Assembly: GCA_022825185.1 (NCBI GenBank)
Contig: JAJDYK010000060.1
Coordinates: forward strand, 1 to 6,645
Length of the DNA stretch: 6,645 nucleotides
Direction: 5' to 3'
Origin: Candidatus Latescibacterota bacterium
Lineage (GTDB): Bacteria > Latescibacterota > UBA2968 > UBA8231
The notes beneath the pieces are model-generated. The model did no database searches. It was not told the origin of the DNA and was given only the letters and a program-made list of their open reading frames with translations. Position numbers and translations under genes: made by a program. Each line of letters starts with the position of its first letter. The stretch's first letter is position 1. Below are positions 1-5,745 of the stretch, piece after piece.

Positions 1-72
1 CACGACCTCGAGCTAGCGGCGCGCTGCGACCGCCTCCTGCATCTGCGCGAGGGGACGTGCGTCGAAGCCTGA
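1..72 (+). CDS. ABC transporter ATP-binding protein, C-terminal end (partial)
   Basis: The first frame reads HDLELAARCDRLLHLREG followed by TCVEA and a TGA stop at 70-72. This matches the end of LolD/MacB/YbbA-type ATPases: the first residue is the H-loop (switch) histidine of the THD block, followed by the x-LA-x-x-x-D-R-x-L-x-L-x-x-G strand-turn segment that closes the nucleotide-binding domain. The Walker A, signature and Walker B motifs lie upstream of the window. The protein would hydrolyse ATP on the cytoplasmic face and drive the permease encoded next. The frame overlaps the permease start by 16 nt, an arrangement typical of co-translated ABC subunits. Assignment to the LolD-like group is inferred from the tail and from the FtsX-type partner; the H-loop call itself is fairly secure. 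Confidence 0.8.
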   Translation, partial: HDLELAARCDRLLHLREGTCVEA

Positions 73-3000
73 TCTACTACTGGCGGGTTCACCTAGGGCT
101 GCTGCTGGGGACTGCTGTCGCCACAACCGCCCTGACTGGCGCGCTCCTAGTCGGCGACTCCATGCGCGGCAGTCTGCGCGACTTAGCTTTAGAGCGCCTA
201 GGTCGCATCGACTACGCGCTGCTCGCCGCGCACTTCTTCCGCAGTGACTTGACCACCGAACTGCCCGGGGGCCATGCACCTGTTATCCTCCTCAAAGGCA
301 GCGCCCGCCACGCCGAGACCCAAGCGCTCGCCACTGGCGTGCAAATCCAAGGCATCGACGTCCGCTTCGCCGCGCTCTTTCCCGAAGGCGGCTCCGCCTT
401 GCGCGACGCGCTCAAACCAACGCCTAACCAGCCATTTCCCTCGCTCGTCGTCAGTGCCTCCCTGCAACGCGCCCTCGACCTCGAACTAGGCGACGCGGTC
501 CTGCTCTCGCTGGAGCGCCCCAGCCCAACCTACCGAGAATCCCTCTTTGGCCGCCGCGCCACCGACGATCTCGTCACCACCCTGCGCGTGGTGCTCACCG
601 GCGTCTTGCCCGACAGCGGGGCGGGGCGCTTCGGCCTGCGACTGCAGCAGCACCTGCCGCTCAACGCCTACCTCGACCTCCAAGCCCTCCAGCGCGCGCT
701 CGACCAACAGGATCGCGTCAACGCCCTGCTCATTGCCGCGCCCAACAGTCAACGCCAAGACCTGCAACGCGCCCTCGCCCAACGCTTGACTCTCGCCGAC
801 CGCAAGCTGGACCTCGCACTGCACTCCAACTACATCGAGCTCACCAGCACCCGCTTTGTCCTCGACGACTCGATTAGCACCGCCGCCTTGGCAAGCGCCG
901 CCGCCCTACAGCTCAAAACCGCGACCTTCTCGACCTATCTGGCCAACGCCATTGAAGTCAACGGTCGCCAAGTCCCCTACTCAACCGTTACCGCTCTCGA
1001 CGATCCCACCGGCCTCTATCTCGCCGACGGACGGGCCGCACCGCCCCTCACCGACGACGCCCTCTACCTCGACGCCTGGACGGCCCAAGAGTTGGCCGCA
1101 GCTCCCGGCGACTCGATCTCCCTGACCTATTACGTAGTCGGCCCGCGCCATGAACTCCGGACCAAGCAGGCCCACTTCCGCCTCCAAGGAATTGTGCAGA
1201 TGCGCGGCTTGGCCATTGATCCGGCCCTGACGCCTGCCTATCCAGGGTTGCAGGAAGAAGGCGATATGGCTGCTTGGGATGCGCCCTTCCCCATCGACAT
1301 GGGGCAAATTCGCCCGCAGGACGAAGCCTACTGGGATCAGTACGGGGCCGCGCCCAAAGCCTTCGTCGCCGCCCAAACAGGCCAGCGCCTCTGGCGCAGC
1401 CGCCACGGCGTGCTGACCGCCATCCGCTTCTATCCGTCCTCGCCCACTCACTACCAAAGCCTGCGCCAAGACCTGCTATCGCGCCTGTCTCCGACGGCGA
1501 CAGGCTTCTCCTTGCGCCCCGTCCGCCAAGAAGCCCTGTTAGCATCAACCGGGGCCACGGACTTCAGCGGCCTTTTTATCGGCTTCAGCCTCTTCCTCAT
1601 TGCCGCGGCCGCATTACTGGTAGTTTTGCTGTGCAAGTTCGGCCTCGAACAACGCGCGCGCGAAGCAGGGCTGCTGCTCGCCACCGGCTACCCGCTCGCC
1701 GCGGTGAGCCGACGCTTTTGGGGCGAGGGCATTGCCTTGGCCGCGCTGGGCGCACTGCTCGGTCTAGCCGGTGCTCCGCTCTACGCCTATCTGATGCTAG
1801 TCGGCTTACAAACTTTGTGGTTGGAGGCTATCGGCACTCCCTTCCTCCACCTCCACGTTAGCTGGTTAAGCTTAGGAGTGGGCTATCTATCCACCCTGCT
1901 ACTAGTCTCGCTGGCGCTGTGGCGCACTGTGCAGCGCTTCCACCGGATGCCCGTCCGCGCCCTGCTTGCTGGTACCATCGACACGGCATCGCATCGTCCA
2001 AGCCGTCACAGTGTCATCCTCGCCGCCTTCGGTCTGGTTATAGCCCTCACCTTGAGCGTTCTCGCCGGTATGGCCGACGCAGTCACAGCCGCCGCACTTT
2101 TCTTAGGCAGCGGCACCGCAGCCCTGTTGGCACTATTGGCCCTGTTCGCAGTATGGTTGCGCGCTCCGGCAGCGAGCCGCCTCAACTCCAGCCTCAGCTT
2201 GGGCCTGCTCAACAGCACCCGCAAGCCCAGCCGCAGCACCCTCTGCACGTCCCTCGTCGCCTGCGCCACCTTTGTCATCGTCGCCGCTGGAGCACACCGA
2301 CAAGTCGAGTGGGCAGACGATCCTGGCGCGGGCGGTTTCTCACTCGTCGCCGAGGCGGAAATTTCCCTGCACCAAGACCTCAACAGTGCGGACGGTCGCT
2401 TTGAATTGGGACTATCAACAAACTTGGAAGACGCGCGTTTCTTCCCCTTCCGCGTCCTGCCCGGCGATGATGTAAGCTGTCTCAACCTCTACATACCCCA
2501 AACCCCGCGCGTCCTCGGTGCACCGACCGAGTTCATCCAACGCGGCGGTTTGCCCTTCCGGCAGACGCTCGACCTAACGCCAGACGAGCGCGCCAATCCC
2601 TGGCGATTACTCCAGCGCGATTTGGGGCCGGGCGTCATCCCGGCCATCGGCGACTTTAATTCAGCGCAGTGGATTTTGCACAAGCGTCTGGGAGACGACA
2701 TCCCGATTGCGGAGGGCGTGACCGTGCGGTTAGTCGGCCTGTTGGACGGCAGCCTGTTCCAGAGCGAGTTACTCATTGCCGAGGATCGCTTCGCCGCGCA
2801 CTTCCCCGAACGCGAAGGCTACGGCTACTTCCTAGTCGAAACGGAACAACCAGCCACCGTCGCCACCGTGCTCGAAAGGGATCTAGCAGCCTACGGCCTC
2901 GACGCCACCTTGAGCGCCGAGCGCCTCCGAGGCTTTCGCGCTGTCGAAAACACGTATCTGGCAACCTTTCAGACGCTGGGCTTGCTCGGGTTGCTCTTGG

Positions 3001-3329
3001 GTACTCTGGGTTTGGGGATCCTCATTCTGCGCAACGTCCTTGAGCGCAGTGGCGAGTTGGCGGCCTTGAGCGCCTGTGGCTTTCGCCGCGCCCGCCTAGG
3101 GGCGATGCTGCTCTACGAACACGGCTTCCTCCTGCTAGCAGGCGAAGGGATAGGCAGCATCGCCGCTCTCATCGCCGTGGCCCCCCGCCTCTTCGATCCC
3201 ACGCCCTTGCCTTGGGCCTCGCTGGGCATCTCGCTCGGCTTGGTCTTCACCGCCGGCCTGTTGGCGTGTGCTGTCGCCGGTCACTCGGCCCTGCGCCGCC
3301 CCTTGCTCGCAGCCCTCAAGGCCGAATAG
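57..3329 (+). CDS. FtsX/MacB-type ABC transporter permease, YbbP-like, ten predicted TM helices
   Basis: This 1090-residue inner-membrane permease is the partner of the upstream ATPase. Hydrophobic segments suggest ten helices, near residues 12-32, 503-527, 556-583, 603-622, 651-671, 676-700, 726-745, 969-991, 1022-1042 and 1053-1074. They bracket two large extracytoplasmic domains (about 33-500, MacB_PCD-like, and about 746-968). The two FtsX cores share a pattern after the first helix: LLATGYPLAAVSRRFWGEG at 539-557 and LSACGFRRARLGAMLLYEHG at 1004-1023, the expected cytoplasmic coupling segments. This is the YbbP/type VII plan, but longer than E. coli YbbP (about 800 residues), mostly because of the first ectodomain. 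Such proteins act as mechanotransmitters or extractors for lipids, lipoproteins or toxic compounds; the substrate here is unknown. The start is GTG, chosen because it precedes the first helix and overlaps the ATPase; the next Met (residue 36) would delete that helix. GAGGGG at 49-54 is only 2 nt away, so translational coupling is more likely than a free ribosome site. Confidence 0.9.
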   Translation: MRRSLIYYWRVHLGLLLGTAVATTALTGALLVGDSMRGSLRDLALERLGRIDYALLAAHFFRSDLTTELPGGHAPVILLKGSARHAETQALATGVQIQGIDVRFAALFPEGGSALRDALKPTPNQPFPSLVVSASLQRALDLELGDAVLLSLERPSPTYRESLFGRRATDDLVTTLRVVLTGVLPDSGAGRFGLRLQQHLPLNAYLDLQALQRALDQQDRVNALLIAAPNSQRQDLQRALAQRLTLADRKLDLALHSNYIELTSTRFVLDDSISTAALASAAALQLKTATFSTYLANAIEVNGRQVPYSTVTALDDPTGLYLADGRAAPPLTDDALYLDAWTAQELAAAPGDSISLTYYVVGPRHELRTKQAHFRLQGIVQMRGLAIDPALTPAYPGLQEEGDMAAWDAPFPIDMGQIRPQDEAYWDQYGAAPKAFVAAQTGQRLWRSRHGVLTAIRFYPSSPTHYQSLRQDLLSRLSPTATGFSLRPVRQEALLASTGATDFSGLFIGFSLFLIAAAALLVVLLCKFGLEQRAREAGLLLATGYPLAAVSRRFWGEGIALAALGALLGLAGAPLYAYLMLVGLQTLWLEAIGTPFLHLHVSWLSLGVGYLSTLLLVSLALWRTVQRFHRMPVRALLAGTIDTASHRPSRHSVILAAFGLVIALTLSVLAGMADAVTAAALFLGSGTAALLALLALFAVWLRAPAASRLNSSLSLGLLNSTRKPSRSTLCTSLVACATFVIVAAGAHRQVEWADDPGAGGFSLVAEAEISLHQDLNSADGRFELGLSTNLEDARFFPFRVLPGDDVSCLNLYIPQTPRVLGAPTEFIQRGGLPFRQTLDLTPDERANPWRLLQRDLGPGVIPAIGDFNSAQWILHKRLGDDIPIAEGVTVRLVGLLDGSLFQSELLIAEDRFAAHFPEREGYGYFLVETEQPATVATVLERDLAAYGLDATLSAERLRGFRAVENTYLATFQTLGLLGLLLGTLGLGILILRNVLERSGELAALSACGFRRARLGAMLLYEHGFLLLAGEGIGSIAALIAVAPRLFDPTPLPWASLGISLGLVFTAGLLACAVAGHSALRRPLLAALKAE

Positions 3330-3331
3330 AC

Positions 3332-3360
3332 GTAGGGGGCGGTTCGCGAACCGCCCCTAC
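3332..3360. repeat. 29-bp imperfect palindrome between convergent genes
   Basis: The left arm (3332-3346) and right arm (3347-3360) pair over 14 bp with one unpaired G among the five Gs of the left arm. The centre GGTTCGCGAACC is a perfect 12-bp palindrome. Either strand begins with GTAGGGG. It lies between the permease and the PQQ-propeller gene, which converge on it, and its right end overlaps the propeller stop codon by 3 nt. There is no T-tract on either side, so it is not a classical intrinsic terminator, although a transcript from either direction would form a strong hairpin that could stabilise 3' ends or slow polymerase. Short GTAGGGGC-type intergenic palindromes are, from memory, dispersed in several bacterial genomes, so a REP-like or miniature mobile repeat is likely. 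No second copy was seen in this window. Confidence 0.75.
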
Positions 3361-4637
3361 TGACCGATACAGTACAGGTGCGACTCCGTCCGCAGGTAAA
3401 TCCGCCCCCCGGCAATGGCCAGCGACGACAGCGTATAGCCGCCGTCGAGTTCATTCGTCGCCAGCACCTTGTACTCTGGTCCAGCCTGAAGCACGGTCGT
3501 CACCGCATTTTCGTTGACCACGTAGAGCTTGCCGTCGGCCAGCACCAGCGAGGCGCTAACCGTCCCTTGGGCCGTACGCTCCGGCCCCCACACCACCGCA
3601 CCCGTCTTGGCGTCGAGGCATGTAGCCCGCCCGCGGTCATCGACCATGTAGAAATAGCGGCCATCGGTAACAGCCGAAGGCACATCTGGTCCGCCCGCCC
3701 CCGTCCACTTCCACGCCAAGTGACTCTCGCTAATGTCCCCCGTGCCACCGGCGCGGAACGCTAGCACCGGATTGCGGCGACTGGTCGCGTACACCATCCC
3801 GGCAACCGCAACTGGCGACCCAACCACCCGATAATTCCGCTCCTTGCCCGGATTCAAGCCGCCTGCCCGCCACACCTCTTCACCGGTAGCCGGGTCGTGA
3901 CCGGTGAGGTAGTCCCCGCCGGAGACGACAATTTGCGTCTGGTCATCGTGTTCGAGCACCACAGGCGTGGTATAGGCATCCGGCGACTCGCCCGGCGCGT
4001 CGGTTGGCCGCTCCTGCCACCACGCGACCTCGCCAGTAGCCGCGTCAAAGGCGATCAGGTAGGAAGGATCATCCGTGTTCATCCCGTGCAGGACTTCGAC
4101 GAAGAGCTTGCCGTCGTAGAGCAAGGGCGAAGAGGCGTAGCCCCACATCAGGCCGAAGGGGCCGTGCTCGGCCTGCAAGTCGTAGTGCCACAATTCCTCA
4201 CCATCCATGTCAAAGGCCCGGATCATCCCCGTGCCCGTGACAGCCAGCACGCGCTCGCCGTCCGTGACTGGCGAAGGCGAGGTGTTGTTGTGCTTGCGCC
4301 AATAGGCATTGCCCTCGGCGAGCGTGCGCTGCCACAACACACTGCCATCAGCCGCTGACAAGCAGCCCAAAAGCAGCTTTTCACCGCCCTGAATCTCCTC
4401 GCCCGAATTGGGCGACGTCAAAAAGACCCGCTCGCCCCACACCACCGGCGTACTCCCGCTCCAAGAGGGCAGCTTCTTGCTCCAGACCACATTCTCGCTT
4501 GCACTCCAAGTCGTAGGCAAGTTCACGGCCTCGCTGACTCCGTTGTGGTTAGGGCCGCGCCACTGGGGCCAGTACTCTTCAGCACCGACGCGCAAGGCGG
4601 CCAAAAGCAGCAGTGAGACGATCGCGTAATTTTTCAT
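3357..4637 (-). CDS. Secreted PQQ-binding-like beta-propeller repeat protein
   Basis: The product has 426 residues. Residues 1-19 form a type I signal peptide (MKN, hydrophobic AIVSLLLLAAL, then RVGA before EEYW); there is no lipobox cysteine, so a soluble periplasmic or exported protein is predicted. The mature N-terminus carries WPQWRGPNHNGVSEA (23-37), the hallmark of a large family of PQQ_2-domain proteins. Propeller-blade motifs of the D-x-x-T/D-G-x-x-x-W type recur at about 93-106, 142-154, 197-210, 247-260 and 341-354. The family resembles BamB and the propeller of quinoprotein dehydrogenases, but I see no basis for an enzymatic role; most members have no proven function. ATG is supported by AGGAG six bases upstream. 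The gene converges with the permease gene and probably forms its own unit. Its TAG stop lies inside the neighbouring palindrome. The family is sure; the role is unknown. Confidence 0.9.
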   Translation of the reverse strand: MKNYAIVSLLLLAALRVGAEEYWPQWRGPNHNGVSEAVNLPTTWSASENVVWSKKLPSWSGSTPVVWGERVFLTSPNSGEEIQGGEKLLLGCLSAADGSVLWQRTLAEGNAYWRKHNNTSPSPVTDGERVLAVTGTGMIRAFDMDGEELWHYDLQAEHGPFGLMWGYASSPLLYDGKLFVEVLHGMNTDDPSYLIAFDAATGEVAWWQERPTDAPGESPDAYTTPVVLEHDDQTQIVVSGGDYLTGHDPATGEEVWRAGGLNPGKERNYRVVGSPVAVAGMVYATSRRNPVLAFRAGGTGDISESHLAWKWTGAGGPDVPSAVTDGRYFYMVDDRGRATCLDAKTGAVVWGPERTAQGTVSASLVLADGKLYVVNENAVTTVLQAGPEYKVLATNELDGGYTLSSLAIAGGRIYLRTESHLYCIGQ

Positions 4638-4643
4638 GGTTTG

Positions 4644-4648
4644 CTCCT
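4644..4648 (-). promoter_or_regulatory. Shine-Dalgarno of the PQQ-propeller gene
   Basis: On the minus strand AGGAG stands six bases before the ATG at 4637-4635 (AGGAG-CAAACC-ATG). It is the clearest ribosome-binding site in the window and fixes the start just ahead of the signal peptide. Confidence 0.8.
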
Positions 4649-4684
4649 ATCCATTATCGGCAAAACTGCACTTCGAGGCGTCAA

Positions 4685-4694
4685 GTCAATTGAC
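4685..4694. repeat. 10-bp perfect palindrome in the gap before the PQQ gene
   Basis: GTCAATTGAC is its own reverse complement and sits about 48 bp upstream of the PQQ-propeller start codon. On the minus strand a second TTGAC follows directly, giving TTGAC-TTGAC. It could be an operator or simply chance. The rest of the 101-bp gap (4638-4738) holds the ribosome-binding site and no convincing promoter or terminator. Confidence 0.3.
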
Positions 4695-4738
4695 AAGCAT
4701 CTCCAGCGACCATTAGGGGCCACAAAATATCTCGCAGC

Positions 4739-5743
4739 TCAGTAGTAGCCCTTTATTCGCCGCAGCTTGTTGGCCCTCCCAATAAGTCCAAGGTCGGGCC
4801 AATCCGCTCTATTGACCGGCAAGTGTATCTGAGAATCTAAGTAACCACTCAGATCGTCAAGGCCACCTTCGAGTCGCTGGCTTCTTAATTCATCTACTTT
4901 CTGTTCATTGAGTCGCATATAGTATCTTGTATCGAGATAAATCAAGCTGTTGTCATACGCGCGATGTATCGTCGGCGACAACGCTATGCCATTAGAAACA
5001 TCATCTGTCCCTTGGGCCTTTACTGGTACAATATGGGCGGCATCGACGAGATTGAGTTGCGCTCTCGTCACCGCACAGCGGTTACCATAAGCATCCATAA
5101 CTTGCCGACGAAAACTCGACTCGCGCGCATAGCGACTTACCGATTCGACTATTCTTTGCCGCTCTTGTGCCAGAGGCTCCATCTCTTGCGGCCTTATTTC
5201 CTCCAATTGAGCGGCCTTTAACAATAGACTATATGTTGGAAGGTCAACTCCGTACTCATGCAGGGGAACGGAGTTAAACACGTAGTTCAGAAATTGATCT
5301 GGACGAATCCCAACGGCTATTTCCTCGTTATTTTTTTGCGAAAAGGCTAAGCCGTCTCCAATAGCCATACAAATAGCCTCTATATCGATCTGAACAGAAG
5401 GCGAGCCCTGTGTAAGTATGCGATGTTTATCTATATCAAAACCCGCAAACATATCGTTCTCAGCGTGATAACCCAGCAAAACAGTATAGCCGTTTGGATT
5501 GATTGACAGCGGAGAAGCAACCGAAGTCATCTGAATTCTGTATTCGTTCTGCAAAGATGGCCGGCCTCCAGGAGTCAGCGTCCATATATAGACCCAAAGT
5601 GAAATTGTATCTTCGCCGTATTGAATCAAGAATTCTCTGGGGTGAGTAGCCGGTTTTTCAGACATGTAGAAACCAGTACCACCGGATTTCTGTATGGCGC
5701 GAAGAACGGCATCGACGAGTTCGGCAGGCGAAGCAGCAGGCAT
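4739..5743 (-). CDS. HNH endonuclease, probable type II restriction enzyme
   Basis: The product has 334 residues. The C-terminal third carries an HNH_2-type nuclease core: NRCAVTRAQLNLVDAAHIVP (221-240), then NGIALSPTIHRAYD (251-264). The likely catalytic and metal-binding residues are H237, N251 and H260, with C223 at the usual structural position of the C-x-V-T block. All key residues are present, so the enzyme looks active. Residues 1 to about 190 are not recognised. They contain a strand-rich stretch (about 36-110, including EYRIQMTSVASPLSINPNGY and the GFDIDKHR segment) that could recognise DNA sequence or modification. Residues 180-212 are charged and probably form a helical linker. The ATG lies 2 nt after the methyltransferase stop and has no clear Shine-Dalgarno, which points to translational coupling. 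The gene pair argues for a restriction enzyme cutting the unmethylated site of the linked methylase. A solitary modification-dependent nuclease is less likely. The cut site cannot be read from the sequence. Confidence 0.8.
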   Translation of the reverse strand: MPAASPAELVDAVLRAIQKSGGTGFYMSEKPATHPREFLIQYGEDTISLWVYIWTLTPGGRPSLQNEYRIQMTSVASPLSINPNGYTVLLGYHAENDMFAGFDIDKHRILTQGSPSVQIDIEAICMAIGDGLAFSQKNNEEIAVGIRPDQFLNYVFNSVPLHEYGVDLPTYSLLLKAAQLEEIRPQEMEPLAQERQRIVESVSRYARESSFRRQVMDAYGNRCAVTRAQLNLVDAAHIVPVKAQGTDDVSNGIALSPTIHRAYDNSLIYLDTRYYMRLNEQKVDELRSQRLEGGLDDLSGYLDSQIHLPVNRADWPDLGLIGRANKLRRIKGYY

Positions 5744-5745
5744 AG

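Noticed and set aside
1048..1548. A 166-residue open frame on the minus strand inside the permease gene, with similar long antisense frames at 981-1469 and 2006-2485.
   Set aside because: They are Arg/Gly-rich or low-complexity shadows of a GC-rich gene whose own frame shows clear membrane helices and FtsX features.
3332..3360. The palindrome read as a bidirectional intrinsic terminator.
   Set aside because: No T-tract follows the stem on either strand; it may still affect transcript ends, so it is listed as a repeat.
3897..4358. A 153-residue plus-strand open frame opposite the PQQ-propeller gene.
   Set aside because: The minus frame has a signal peptide, the WPQWRGP block and blade repeats; the antisense frame has no recognisable motif or ribosome-binding site.
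4653..4684. A possible minus-strand promoter for the PQQ gene: TTGACG (4684-4679) and GATAAT (4658-4653).
   Set aside because: The spacer is 20 nt, and the predicted transcript would start inside the Shine-Dalgarno, leaving no usable ribosome site.
4690..4718. A consensus TTGACA -35 box on the plus strand in the same gap.
   Set aside because: No acceptable -10 box lies 16-18 nt downstream (TTAGGG), and there is no plus-strand gene for it to serve.
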